A DNA stretch of 64,000 nucleotides from Verrucomicrobiota bacterium (GTDB taxonomy: Bacteria > Verrucomicrobiota > Verrucomicrobiia > Opitutales > UBA953), in assembly GCA_016871415.1 (NCBI GenBank), contig VHDL01000007.1:62001-126000 (forward strand). Reading direction: 5' to 3'. A model generated the notes under the pieces. It made no database searches and was not told where the DNA came from. It saw only the letters and a program-made list of their open reading frames with translations. Position 1 is the first letter of the stretch; every line of letters starts with the position of its first letter. A program made the position numbers and the translations under genes. This document shows, in pieces, positions 28,901-37,101 of the stretch.

Positions 28901-29833
28901 ATGAAGACCCGCCTCCTCGGCCAGACCGGCATCCGCCTTCCCGTCCTCAGCTTCGGCGCCTCGTCGCTCGGGCAGGAGTTCCGCAGCGTGGCGCTCGACG
29001 ACGCCCTCAAGTCAGTCCAGGTCGCGCTCGACTGCGGCCTCACTTACATCGACACCGCGCCCTTCTACGGACGCGGGATGTCGGAGGTCCTGCTCGGCAT
29101 CGCGCTCCGCGGCGTCCCCCGCGACCGCTACGTGCTCAGCACCAAGGTCGGCCGCTACGACATCGGCCACTTCGACTTCAGCGCGAAGCGCGTCGCGGAG
29201 AGCATCGACGTCTCGTTGCACCGTCTCGGCACCGACCACATCGACATCGCGCTCTGCCACGACATCGAGTTCGTGCCGATGCAGCAGATCGTCGACGAGA
29301 CCATCCCCGCGCTGCGCAAGGCGAAGCAGGCCGGCAAGATCCGCGCTCTCGGCTTCAGCGGCTACCCCCAGAAGATCTTCCGCTTCATCTGCGACCAGGC
29401 CGACGTCGACTGCGTCCTCAGCTATAACCAGTACACGCTGCAGAACACCCGCTTCACCGACGAGACCGTGCCCTACCTCAAGGCCAAGGGCGTGGGCGTC
29501 ATGAACGCCGGTCCGTTCAGCGCCCGCCTGCTCACCAACGCCCCGCTGCCCGCCTGGCTCAAGGAGCCCGAGGACGTGAAGGCCGCGGCCCGCAAGGCCG
29601 CCGCCCACTGCGCCGCCAAGGGGGTCGACATCGCCAAGCTCGCGCTGCAGTTCTGCCTGCAGAACGAGGACATCACGACGACCGTCTCCGGCAGCGCCAA
29701 CCCCGCCAACATCCGCAACTGGGCCAAATGGGCCGAGGAGCCGATCGACCGCGAGCTGCTCGCCGAGGTCCGGGCGATCTTCGCGCCGGTGCGCAACGTC
29801 GGCCACCTCGAGGGGCTGAAGGAGAACAACTGA
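28901..29833 (+). CDS. Aldo/keto reductase, L-galactose/L-fucose dehydrogenase-like
   Basis: This 310-residue aldo/keto reductase has the catalytic Asp and Tyr in YIDTAPFYGRG, Lys in LSTKVGRYD and His in LCHDIEFV. Its pattern, LPVLSFGASSLGQEF and the HDIEF block, is like L-galactose dehydrogenases, which oxidise the sugar C1 to a lactone. With a mutarotase before it and a lactonase-like gene after it, L-fucose (6-deoxy-L-galactose) oxidation is the most natural role. It starts 8 bp after the mutarotase stop with no Shine-Dalgarno sequence (GAATTTTTTC leader). Confidence 0.82.
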   Translation: MKTRLLGQTGIRLPVLSFGASSLGQEFRSVALDDALKSVQVALDCGLTYIDTAPFYGRGMSEVLLGIALRGVPRDRYVLSTKVGRYDIGHFDFSAKRVAESIDVSLHRLGTDHIDIALCHDIEFVPMQQIVDETIPALRKAKQAGKIRALGFSGYPQKIFRFICDQADVDCVLSYNQYTLQNTRFTDETVPYLKAKGVGVMNAGPFSARLLTNAPLPAWLKEPEDVKAAARKAAAHCAAKGVDIAKLALQFCLQNEDITTTVSGSANPANIRNWAKWAEEPIDRELLAEVRAIFAPVRNVGHLEGLKENN

Positions 29834-29837
29834 GCCC

Positions 29838-30866
29838 ATGAAGGCCGTCGTCCTCGAGCGTCCGCAGGAGTTCCGGTTCTTCGACGCTCCCGAGCCGCCC
29901 GCGCCCGGTCCGGGCGAGGCCGTCGTGCGCGTGCATCGCGTCGGCATCTGCGGCACGGACTACGGCGGCTACCTGGGCAAGATGCCCTTCTACTCCTACC
30001 CCTGCGTCCCCGGTCATGAACTGGGTGTCGAGGTGCTCTCGGTCGGGGCTGGCGTGACGAACGTGAAGCCGGGCGACCGCTGCTCGGTCGAGCCCTACAT
30101 TAACTGCCAGAGGTGCTACAGCTGCCGACGCGGCTTCACCAACTGCTGCGAGAAGCACCAGACGCTCGGCGTGATGTGCGACGGCGGCATGGCCGAGCGC
30201 TTCCTCCTGCCGGCCCGCAAGCTGCACGTCTCGACGAAACTCACCTACGACCAGCTGGCTCTCGTGGAGACGCTCGCCATCGGCTGCCACGCCGTCGACC
30301 GCGCCGCTCCGAAGGCCGGGGAGACGGTCCTCGTCATCGGGGCCGGGCCCATCGGGCTCTCCGCCGTCGAGTTCGTTAAGGTCTCTGGCGCGCGCTGCGT
30401 GGTCATGGACATGAACGCTGACCGTCTGAAGTTCTGCACGGAAGTGATGAAGGTCGACGGGGTCGTGCTCGCCAAGGGCGACGGCTCGGAGCTCGCCGCA
30501 CTCGAGGCGCTCACGGACGGCCGCCTGGCCGACGTGGTTATCGACGCCACGGGCAGCAGCCGTTCGATGACGGGGTGCTTCGCTTACGCGGCCTTCGCGG
30601 CCCGCGTGGTCTACGTGGGCATCACGCAGCAGGACCTGGTCTTCCCCCATGCGCCGCACCTGCACCGCCGTGAGCTGACGATCCTCGCCAGCCGTAACGC
30701 GCTCTCGAAGGACTTCGTCCGCATCATCCGCCTCATCGAGGAGGGCGTCATCGACACACGGCCCTGGATCACGCACCACGCCAAGTTCGACGATCTCATC
30801 ACGGCCTTCCCGGGCTGGCTGAAGCCGGAGTCGGGCGTGATCAAGGCGATCGTGGACCTGACCTGA
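29838..30866 (+). CDS. Zinc-dependent alcohol dehydrogenase
   Basis: This 342-residue medium-chain dehydrogenase has the catalytic zinc ligands in ICGTDYGGY and VPGHELGVE, a structural zinc cluster in CQRCYSCRRGFTNCC, and the NAD motif VLVIGAGPIGLSAVEF. It is of the sorbitol/threonine/galactitol dehydrogenase type. In this cassette it could oxidise a later intermediate such as 2-keto-3-deoxy-L-fuconate, but the substrate is not shown by sequence. It starts 4 bp after the aldo/keto reductase. Confidence 0.85.
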   Translation: MKAVVLERPQEFRFFDAPEPPAPGPGEAVVRVHRVGICGTDYGGYLGKMPFYSYPCVPGHELGVEVLSVGAGVTNVKPGDRCSVEPYINCQRCYSCRRGFTNCCEKHQTLGVMCDGGMAERFLLPARKLHVSTKLTYDQLALVETLAIGCHAVDRAAPKAGETVLVIGAGPIGLSAVEFVKVSGARCVVMDMNADRLKFCTEVMKVDGVVLAKGDGSELAALEALTDGRLADVVIDATGSSRSMTGCFAYAAFAARVVYVGITQQDLVFPHAPHLHRRELTILASRNALSKDFVRIIRLIEEGVIDTRPWITHHAKFDDLITAFPGWLKPESGVIKAIVDLT

Positions 30867-30870
30867 CGGC

Positions 30871-31713
30871 ATGCGTCTCGACGCCCACCAGCACTTCTGG
30901 TCGTACGACGCGGCGCAATACCCGTGGATCCCGCCGGGCTCGCCGCTGCACCGCAGCTGGCTCCCCGACGATCTCGCCGTGTTGCAGAAGCCGCTCGGCT
31001 TCGACGGCTCCATCGCCGTGCAGGCGCGCCAGGTCGTCGGCGAATCTGACTGGTTGCTCTCCCTCGCGGACCATCACGCGAACGTGAAGGGCGTCGTCGG
31101 TTGGGTCGACCTGCGCTCCGATCGCGTCGAGGCCGACCTCGCCCGCCTCGCCGCTCACCCGAAGTTCGTCGGCGTCCGTCACGTCGTCCAGGAAGAGCCG
31201 GACGTGGACTTCATGCTCGGGAAGGATTTCCAGCGCGGCATCTCGAAGCTCCACGCCCGCGGACTGACGTACGATATCCTGATCTACCCGAAGCAGCTCG
31301 AGGCCGCAATCCGGCTCGCGGAGAACTTCCCGCTCCAGCCCTTCGTCCTCGATCACATCGCGAAGCCCCACATCAAGGACGGAACCATCGAACCCTGGAG
31401 GTCACAGCTCCGGCAGCTGGCGAAGCTCCCCAACGTCCACTGCAAGGTCTCGGGCATGCTCACGGAGGCCGACCACAAGGCGTGGCAGGCCGCGCAGTTC
31501 CGTCCGTATCTCGATACCGTCTTCGAGGCTTTCGGTCCGTCCCGCCTGATGTACGGCTCCGACTGGCCGGTCTGCCTCTTCGCCGGCAGCTACGAGCAGG
31601 CGTTCCGGCTCGTCGATGACCATGCCCGCGGACTGACCGACGCCGAGCGTGCCGGCCTCTTCGGCGGCAACTGCGCGCGGTTCTATCTGACGGGTGAGCG
31701 TTGCCGGTCCTAG
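30871..31713 (+). CDS. Amidohydrolase, L-fucono-1,5-lactonase-like
   Basis: This 280-residue TIM-barrel hydrolase belongs to the amidohydrolase-2 family. The metal-binding HxH is in RLDAHQHFWSY; FVLDHIAKPHIK, HCKVSGM and LMYGSDWPVC follow. The family includes L-rhamnono- and L-fucono-lactonases, which open the lactone made by sugar C1 dehydrogenases. Its place at the end of the cassette fits hydrolysis of L-fuconolactone. No fuconate dehydratase is present in the window, so the pathway would be completed elsewhere. Confidence 0.83.
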   Translation: MRLDAHQHFWSYDAAQYPWIPPGSPLHRSWLPDDLAVLQKPLGFDGSIAVQARQVVGESDWLLSLADHHANVKGVVGWVDLRSDRVEADLARLAAHPKFVGVRHVVQEEPDVDFMLGKDFQRGISKLHARGLTYDILIYPKQLEAAIRLAENFPLQPFVLDHIAKPHIKDGTIEPWRSQLRQLAKLPNVHCKVSGMLTEADHKAWQAAQFRPYLDTVFEAFGPSRLMYGSDWPVCLFAGSYEQAFRLVDDHARGLTDAERAGLFGGNCARFYLTGERCRS

Positions 31714-31790
31714 GGTAGCCCTTTCACGCGCGGCGACGACACGAGGCTGAGCCCTTTCGTTTACTGCGGTTGATCATCCCCTAGGGAGCG

Positions 31791-33068
31791 TCAGCGCAGT
31801 CCGGCCATCCTGACGGGGGTGAAGATCCACCCTTTGGCCTCCATGTCCACGCCGGGTACGCGGGGGTGGCCGTTCGCGATTTCGGTCGGCAAGGTGCCGG
31901 TGGAGAAGCGCAGCAGCTTCATGCCTTCGCCCTTACCGTTCGTCCCGCGCGGCTCGATGCAGAGGAACGCGTAGAACGCTCCCCCGGGAGTCTCGCCGAG
32001 CACGATGTCGATAGGTATTTCCTGCCCGGCGGTGATTTCGATCCACGGCCCGCAGCGCATCGGGCGGCCGAGCGTCGAGGGGTGCGTCTCGTCGCACTGC
32101 TGCCCCTTGAACTGCGGGTAGACGTTGTTCTTGACGATCGGGTGCTCGAAACCGGAATCCAAGGCGACCTTCCCGTTGAAGCGGATGACCATCCAGTCGT
32201 CGCCCGAACCGACGAAGCGGAACTGTCCGGAGCGAGGCACCTTGACCATGCCGCGGTAGTGCGCGATCCAGCGCGAGGGTTTCACCTTCCCCTCGACGCC
32301 GTAGGCCTTGGGCGCCTCGGTGGCGAGGCAAGGCGGGATGAAGATCTGTTGGGCGTAGAGCGTGTGCGGGGACCTGAATCGGTCGTTGAGCGCGGTGGGA
32401 TTGAAATTATTATCGATTAGGAATTCTTTGACTTCCTTCCGGTAGGCGGCGATGGGCTTTTGGTTGACCGGGTCACGGTGGTCTTTCGTCATCACCCCCA
32501 TCGCGCTCGTTGGTTTGCCCGCCCGGTCCTGCTTGATATCGTAAAGGGTTCCGGAAATGCCAGCATTGAGGCCCGTCCCGCGGGCCCCGAACATCGAGAC
32601 GAAGTTGCGGCCGCCGCGTCCGGCGCCCATGCCGGCGCCGATGCCGCCGCCCGCACCGCCGCCGAAGCCCTTTGAGCCGGAGCTGGAGAGGAGCCCGCCC
32701 GTGAGGGGGCTCATGGGGGTTGGCGGCAGGGCCGCGATGGCCAGGGGGTTGGTCGCGCTCTTGGAGGTGATGCGGGTGGGTGACTTCGTCATCGCCTTCA
32801 CGTTGCGCGGCTTGGTCTTCTGCCGGTCCTTGGTGTTGCGCTCGCCGCCGTTGCCCCCGCCCGCGCCGGTGGCGAAGGAGTCGGGGTCGCGCTTGGCCGC
32901 CGTGGTGACCGTCGCCACGACCCAGAAGGCTGCGAGCAGGATGAGCAGCAGGTGCACCGCGAGCGACACGGTCAGGCCCTCGCCGCCGATCCGGCGCCAG
33001 AACCCCTTGCGCGCCCGGGCGGTCAGCACCGGCGGCTCCTCCTGGGTCTTGTCTTGGGGCTCTGACAT
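31791..33068 (-). CDS. Single-pass membrane protein with Gly-rich linker and PA14-like domain
   Basis: This 425-residue protein has a cytoplasmic N-terminus, one membrane helix at about residues 33-55 (VSLAVHLLLILLAAFWVV), a charged and Gly/Ser-rich linker (residues about 65-165, including GGGAGGGIGAGMGAGRGG) and a C-terminal domain opening with GTLYDIKQDRAGKPT and containing FRFVGSGDDWMVIRFNG, which is like the PA14 fold. PA14 domains often bind carbohydrates. This layout, TonB-like N-terminus plus PA14, recurs in Planctomycetota/Verrucomicrobiota genomes, but I know no assigned function. It stands alone between the fucose cassette and a divergent unknown gene. Confidence 0.65.
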   Translation of the reverse strand: MSEPQDKTQEEPPVLTARARKGFWRRIGGEGLTVSLAVHLLLILLAAFWVVATVTTAAKRDPDSFATGAGGGNGGERNTKDRQKTKPRNVKAMTKSPTRITSKSATNPLAIAALPPTPMSPLTGGLLSSSGSKGFGGGAGGGIGAGMGAGRGGRNFVSMFGARGTGLNAGISGTLYDIKQDRAGKPTSAMGVMTKDHRDPVNQKPIAAYRKEVKEFLIDNNFNPTALNDRFRSPHTLYAQQIFIPPCLATEAPKAYGVEGKVKPSRWIAHYRGMVKVPRSGQFRFVGSGDDWMVIRFNGKVALDSGFEHPIVKNNVYPQFKGQQCDETHPSTLGRPMRCGPWIEITAGQEIPIDIVLGETPGGAFYAFLCIEPRGTNGKGEGMKLLRFSTGTLPTEIANGHPRVPGVDMEAKGWIFTPVRMAGLR

Positions 33069-33112
33069 GGGAAAGGTTACTTAATATTTTATGGAGTGGT
33101 TCTCAACCCCAA
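33069..33112. promoter_or_regulatory. AT-rich divergent promoter region
   Basis: This short spacer between two divergent genes contains TTACTTAATATTTTATGG (33077-33094), an AT-rich stretch in a very GC-rich context. TAATAT at 33082-33087 could be a -10 for the rightward gene, and the reverse strand offers TATTAA. No operator is clear. Confidence 0.4.
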
Positions 33113-34279
33113 ATGCCGCCCATGAAGGTGAAGGTCCCGGCTTCACCTCCGGCCCCAAAAGGTGAAGATGGTGGAATGGCCCTCCAGCGTGAAGATGTCC
33201 GAATGGGCGGGGCGTCCGCCGCCGACAGGGGCGAACTGCAGGCCGGGCTGGCCCGTCGGCTGGCCGTTCGGGACGGGTCCTTCGCGGCGGCCCGCGACCT
33301 ACGCCGCTGGGTGCGTGACCAAGGCGGCGCCGCCCCGGCCTCGCTTCGCCGAGCCGCCCTGGTCTCCTGGGTGCTCCCCCCCCTGGGCGTGAGCCTTGCC
33401 CGTGCAGCGGCGGGTGATCTGGCCGTCGAGACATTCTCTCCGCCCGACCTCGGGTCCGACGTCGGTGCGACCAGCGCGGTCGTGATCACGCCCTCGGCTG
33501 ACCAGGCGCTCGCCGCCGTCTGCGCAGCCTCGCTTCCTGCGGCGCAGGTGACTTTCGTCGGCGACGTCCGGCCGACCTGCGAGCTCGCCGACGCCCTCGC
33601 ATCAAGGGCGCCTCATCGCTGCAGCGATCTCCCTTCCTTGGCGTCCCTCGAGCCCGCAGTTGAACGGGCGTCATTCCATGGACTCGACGGGCGCGCGCTG
33701 CAGGAGGCGGCGAAGACGTTCGACTCCGTCCCGCGGCTCGACCTCAACGCGCCGCCTTCCGCCGATCTGCCGCCGCCGGCGACGCCCGCTTGCGGCGAAT
33801 GGACCGAGGCCGGCCTCCGTGCCGCGGTCGCCGCGATTGAGACGCCGGAACCGATGGCCACCCCGGGCCTCTTCGTGCGCAATCCGCGACGTTTCGCCTA
33901 CGGCCGGGGGCGCTCCTACTTTCGTCTCTCCGCCGGCGCCGATCCGGCCGAGTGCGTCCGCGTCCTCGACGCGCTCGTGGCGATGCGGCATGTCTGGATT
34001 GTGAGCGTCGATCCGTCCCATGATCTCCGTCTGATCGAGCGCGTCGCCCGCGACGCCGCCTTCTGCGAGGAGCAGACGGAGGACGTCTTTGCCGAATTCG
34101 TGACGGACGGCGACCGTGTGCGCGTAATTGGGAAGTCCATGACGGAGCCGCCACCCGACGCATGCTTCATCACCGGACCTCTCTCGGACTCACCGGAAGC
34201 GGAGATTCGCCATCATTATCATCGTCAGCTCCTGCGGGTCGGCCTGCCTTCGGTCATTCCTCCCGATCGGCTCGCCTAG
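33113..34279 (+). CDS. Hypothetical protein
   Basis: I do not recognise this 388-residue product. Codon third positions are strongly G/C from about 33200 onward, supporting a real gene, but the first 25-30 codons are less biased; ATGs at 33176 or 33203 may be the true start. It has no membrane helix, a hydrophobic Ala-rich half (ALVSWVLPPLGVSLARAAAG, VVITPSADQALAAVCAA) and a C-terminal half with LFVRNPRRFAYGRGRSYFRL and FITGPLSDSPEAEIRHHYH. It is followed by slyX-like and other genes in the same direction. Confidence 0.5.
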   Translation: MPPMKVKVPASPPAPKGEDGGMALQREDVRMGGASAADRGELQAGLARRLAVRDGSFAAARDLRRWVRDQGGAAPASLRRAALVSWVLPPLGVSLARAAAGDLAVETFSPPDLGSDVGATSAVVITPSADQALAAVCAASLPAAQVTFVGDVRPTCELADALASRAPHRCSDLPSLASLEPAVERASFHGLDGRALQEAAKTFDSVPRLDLNAPPSADLPPPATPACGEWTEAGLRAAVAAIETPEPMATPGLFVRNPRRFAYGRGRSYFRLSAGADPAECVRVLDALVAMRHVWIVSVDPSHDLRLIERVARDAAFCEEQTEDVFAEFVTDGDRVRVIGKSMTEPPPDACFITGPLSDSPEAEIRHHYHRQLLRVGLPSVIPPDRLA

Positions 34280-34316
34280 GGTTGCGTCCCGGGCCGTCCG
34301 TCCGCAGTCTCGGCGC

Positions 34317-34514
34317 ATGGACCTGAAGCCGCTTGAGGAGAAGATTGCCTTCCTGCAGCGGCACGTCGAGCAGCAGGACCGCGCCATGCTCGAGCTCACG
34401 CGCGAGGTCACCCGCATTTCCGAACGTCTCGCCCGCGCCGAGGCGCGTCTCAAGCAGCAGGCCGGCGGCGAGGATTCCGGACCGCCCGCCGATGAGCGCC
34501 CGCCGCACTGGTGA
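34317..34514 (+). CDS. slyX: SlyX-like coiled-coil protein
   Basis: The 65-residue product is a single predicted coiled coil with heptad spacing, EEKIAFLQRHVEQQDRAMLE, then VTRISERLARAEARL and a short acidic/proline tail ending PPHW. Both the length and the PPHW-like ending match SlyX. The function of SlyX is not established. It lies 37 bp after the hypothetical gene and 39 bp before the membrane-protein gene. Confidence 0.8.
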   Translation: MDLKPLEEKIAFLQRHVEQQDRAMLELTREVTRISERLARAEARLKQQAGGEDSGPPADERPPHW

Positions 34515-34553
34515 GGGCTTGCCTCAACCTTTCCACCCGAGAAACATACCACC

Positions 34554-35009
34554 ATGCAACGCATCCTCGCCCAAGCCGCAGAAGTGAGCACCGAAGTCAC
34601 CGACCCCCTCAGCTTCTGGGAATACGGCATCTACTTCGTCGTCGCCATCGTCATCACCGTGCTCGTCGGCCGCACCCTCTTCCGCAACGGCCGCACTTTT
34701 CTCGTCGACGCCTTCCACGACCGCGAGGAGATGGCCGACTCGGTGAACCACCTGCTCATCGTCGGCTCCTACCTGGTGAACTGCGGATTCATGCTGCTCT
34801 TCCTCGCCACCGGATTGCGGCCAGAGCGCCCTCTCGTGGTGGCTGAGCACCTCAGCTGGAAGATTGGCATCGTGGTCGTCGTGCTCGGCGTGATGCACAT
34901 GCTCAACCTCCTCATCCTGAACGGACTCCGTTCGGGCGGCATGAAGTCCGCGCCTCTGCCCGCCCCCCCCGCGTCACTGAACGGGCCCGGGCGATGTGCG
35001 GTCGGGTGA
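34554..35009 (+). CDS. Three-helix membrane protein of unknown function
   Basis: The 151-residue protein has three membrane helices: GIYFVVAIVITVLVGRTLF, LLIVGSYLVNCGFMLLFLA and IGIVVVVLGVMHMLNLLIL. Between them is the block FLVDAFHDREEMADSVNHLL, which looks conserved in an unnamed membrane family; I cannot name it. The last 16 bp overlap the start of the SRAP gene in another frame, and the C-terminal tail (APLPAPPASLNGPG) is low-complexity. The leader GAGAAACATACCACC is A-rich with no Shine-Dalgarno sequence. Confidence 0.65.
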   Translation: MQRILAQAAEVSTEVTDPLSFWEYGIYFVVAIVITVLVGRTLFRNGRTFLVDAFHDREEMADSVNHLLIVGSYLVNCGFMLLFLATGLRPERPLVVAEHLSWKIGIVVVVLGVMHMLNLLILNGLRSGGMKSAPLPAPPASLNGPGRCAVG

Positions 35010-35689
35010 CCCAGTTCGGCCGCTGGGCGGAGATCGTCCGGGAGCTCGGCGTCGAGGCCCCCGTGGCCGCGCCGCGCTACAACGTCACGCCTGGCACGCC
35101 GGTGGTGACGGTGCGGGCTGAGGACGGCGTGACCTTGGCGGAGTCCGTTCTCTGGGGCTTCCGACCGCGTCGAGCCGTGGGCGGACGGGATGAGGGCCAC
35201 GCCAACGCCCGGGCTGAAAGCGCCTACGACAAGCCGACCTTCCGTGAGTCCGCCGGGCTGCGCCGTTGCCTCGTGCCCGTCGACGGCTACTATGAATGGA
35301 GCGTCGAAGGACGTGCGCGCATCCCCCACTACTTCCGCGCTGCCGACGGCGGACCGCTCGCCCTCGCCGGACTCTGGTCGGTCACGGAGGGCGCTTCGCC
35401 CCGCCTCACGTTCTGCGTCGTGACCGTCGCTCCCAATCGTGAGGCCGCCGCGGTCCACTCGCGGATGCCGGTGCTGCTCATGGGCGCGGCCCGGCGCGCC
35501 TGGCTTTCCGGGCGGCCGTTCTCGCCGGATGACTTTGCCGCCCTGGCCCGCACCGCGCCCGACGGATCCCTCGCCGTGCATCGCGTCGGCCCCGAGGTCG
35601 GCCGGGCCGCCGCCGAGGGACCGGGGCTCATCAGCCCGCTCGGCCGGGCCGCCGGTCAGTCCGACTTCCTTTCTGATTTGCTAGGGTGA
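34994..35689 (+). CDS. SRAP-family abasic-site processing protein (HMCES/YedK)
   Basis: This 231-residue protein forms a covalent thiazolidine link to abasic sites in single-stranded DNA, shielding them during replication. All active-site residues are in place: Cys2 (MCGRVTQFG), Asn71 in HANARAESA, Glu101 in DGYYEW and His155 in VHSRMPV. The start must be 34994 because the catalytic Cys has to follow the initiator Met. It overlaps the preceding membrane-protein gene by 16 bp. In many bacteria this gene is SOS-linked, but I see no LexA box here. Confidence 0.93.
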   Translation: MCGRVTQFGRWAEIVRELGVEAPVAAPRYNVTPGTPVVTVRAEDGVTLAESVLWGFRPRRAVGGRDEGHANARAESAYDKPTFRESAGLRRCLVPVDGYYEWSVEGRARIPHYFRAADGGPLALAGLWSVTEGASPRLTFCVVTVAPNREAAAVHSRMPVLLMGAARRAWLSGRPFSPDDFAALARTAPDGSLAVHRVGPEVGRAAAEGPGLISPLGRAAGQSDFLSDLLG

Positions 35690-35716
35690 GCGCGTTTGGC
35701 TGAGTCTCCGTTCCCG

Positions 35717-36118
35717 ATGTCAGGCCCGCTGCACGCACCCAAGACCGTCTCCAAGCCCTGGGGGCGCGAGATCTGGTTCGCCGATCAGCCCGCCTACGCC
35801 GGTAAGGTGCTTGAGGTGAAGGCCGGCAAGCGGCTTAGCCTGCAGTATCACGAACGCAAGACCGAGACCCTCTACCTGCTCTCGGGCCGCGTGCGCCTCA
35901 CCTTCCGTCCGCCCTCCGGTTCCGCCGCGCCCGCGGCGGGCGACGTCGGGCCGGCGGACGAGCACGTCTGGACCCCGGGCCAGTCCGTCCACATCCCCGT
36001 CCGCACCATCCACCGCTTCGAGGCGCTGGAGGACAGCGTGCTCATCGAAGTCTCCACGCCCGACCTCACCGACGTTGTGCGTCTTCAGGACGACTTCTCG
36101 CGGCCCGCCGGCGACTGA
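35717..36118 (+). CDS. Cupin, mannose-6-phosphate isomerase type II-like
   Basis: This 133-residue cupin resembles the C-terminal phosphomannose isomerase domain of ManC-type proteins: KPWGREIWFA, LEVKAGKRLSLQYHERKTETLYLLSG with metal-binding His, and VHIPVRTIHRFEAL. It could interconvert fructose-6-P and mannose-6-P, the source of GDP-mannose for the gmd-fcl pathway at 52-54 kb. ATG 35717 is preferred; a TTG at 35696 would add seven residues. A ROK kinase follows by 14 bp. Confidence 0.8.
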   Translation: MSGPLHAPKTVSKPWGREIWFADQPAYAGKVLEVKAGKRLSLQYHERKTETLYLLSGRVRLTFRPPSGSAAPAAGDVGPADEHVWTPGQSVHIPVRTIHRFEALEDSVLIEVSTPDLTDVVRLQDDFSRPAGD

Positions 36119-36132
36119 CCTTATCCATCATC

Positions 36133-37101
36133 ATGCGCAAAGTACTGGCTTTCGACCTCGGCGGCACGAAGTTCGCCTTCGGCGTCGTCAATGAGGACGG
36201 CAGCCTGCTCGGCTCCGGCCGGGTGGAGACCTTCGCTGACAAGGGCCCCGCCCAGGCCTGCGAACGCGTCGCTGAAGCCGCCCACCGCCTCCTCGCCGAG
36301 CTCGGGCTCCGCCCCGTCGACTTCGTGGCCATCGGCATCGCCTCGCCCGGCCCGCTCGACATGGCTCGCGGCTGCGTCGACGGTTCGCCTAACCTCCCCG
36401 GCTGGACCGGCTTCTCCATCACCGAGTTCCTTAGCAATTCCTTCGGTGGCTTGCCCGCCCGCATCGACAACGACTGCAACGCTGCAGCGCTCGGCGAATA
36501 CCGCTTCGGCGCCGGCAAGGGCAGGAAGAACGTCGTCTACATCACCGTGTCCACCGGTATCGGCGGCGGCGCGGTCATCGATGGCCGCCTGATGCGCGGC
36601 GCCAACGGTAATGCGGCCGAACTCGGCCATATCCCGCTCACAATGGACGGCCCGAGCTGCGGCTGCGGCAACCCGGGCTGCTGGGAAGTCTACGCCTCCG
36701 GCACCGCCATCGCGCGACGCACCCGCGAAGCTCTCGCGGCCGGTCGGCCGTCGTCCATCCTCAAGTTCGCCGGCTCGCTCGACCAGGTCACGACCCATCA
36801 CCTCTTCCAGGCGATGGCGGAGGGCGATGCGCTCGCCAATGAGATTTGGGCGGAGTCCATCAATTACCTCGGACGCGGCCTCGGCGCGGTGATTAACATC
36901 TTCAATCCGGACGTGATCGTCGTCGGCGGCGGCGTCACCGCGGCCGGCGACGCGCTTTTCGTCCCGATGCGTAAGAGCGCGGCCCAGTACGCCTTTCCGC
37001 GCCTGTCGGCGGTCTGCTCCATCGTCCCCGCCGGTCTCGGCGGCGAAGTCGGCGTCGTTGGTGCGGCCGCTTGCGCGCTGGAGGGTGCTCAGGAGAAATG
37101 A
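36133..37101 (+). CDS. ROK-family sugar kinase (glucokinase-like)
   Basis: This 322-residue kinase has the phosphate motif AFDLGGTKFAFGVV, ARIDNDCNAAALGEY with the catalytic Asp, ITVSTGIGGGAVIDG and the ROK signature ELGHIPLTMDG-CGCGNPGCWEVYASG with its zinc-binding Cys residues. Glucose or mannose is the likely substrate; the neighbouring phosphomannose isomerase-like cupin makes mannose plausible. The stop overlaps the start of the beta-helix gene (ATGA), preceded by AGGAG, one of the few Shine-Dalgarno-like sequences in the window. Confidence 0.9.
   Translation: MRKVLAFDLGGTKFAFGVVNEDGSLLGSGRVETFADKGPAQACERVAEAAHRLLAELGLRPVDFVAIGIASPGPLDMARGCVDGSPNLPGWTGFSITEFLSNSFGGLPARIDNDCNAAALGEYRFGAGKGRKNVVYITVSTGIGGGAVIDGRLMRGANGNAAELGHIPLTMDGPSCGCGNPGCWEVYASGTAIARRTREALAAGRPSSILKFAGSLDQVTTHHLFQAMAEGDALANEIWAESINYLGRGLGAVINIFNPDVIVVGGGVTAAGDALFVPMRKSAAQYAFPRLSAVCSIVPAGLGGEVGVVGAAACALEGAQEK

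Noticed and set aside
31708-31790. Terminator or operator from two CCTAGGG motifs
   Set aside because: TCCTAGGGT and CCCTAGGGA occur in the spacer, but they are too far apart and have no T run or clear symmetry as a pair.
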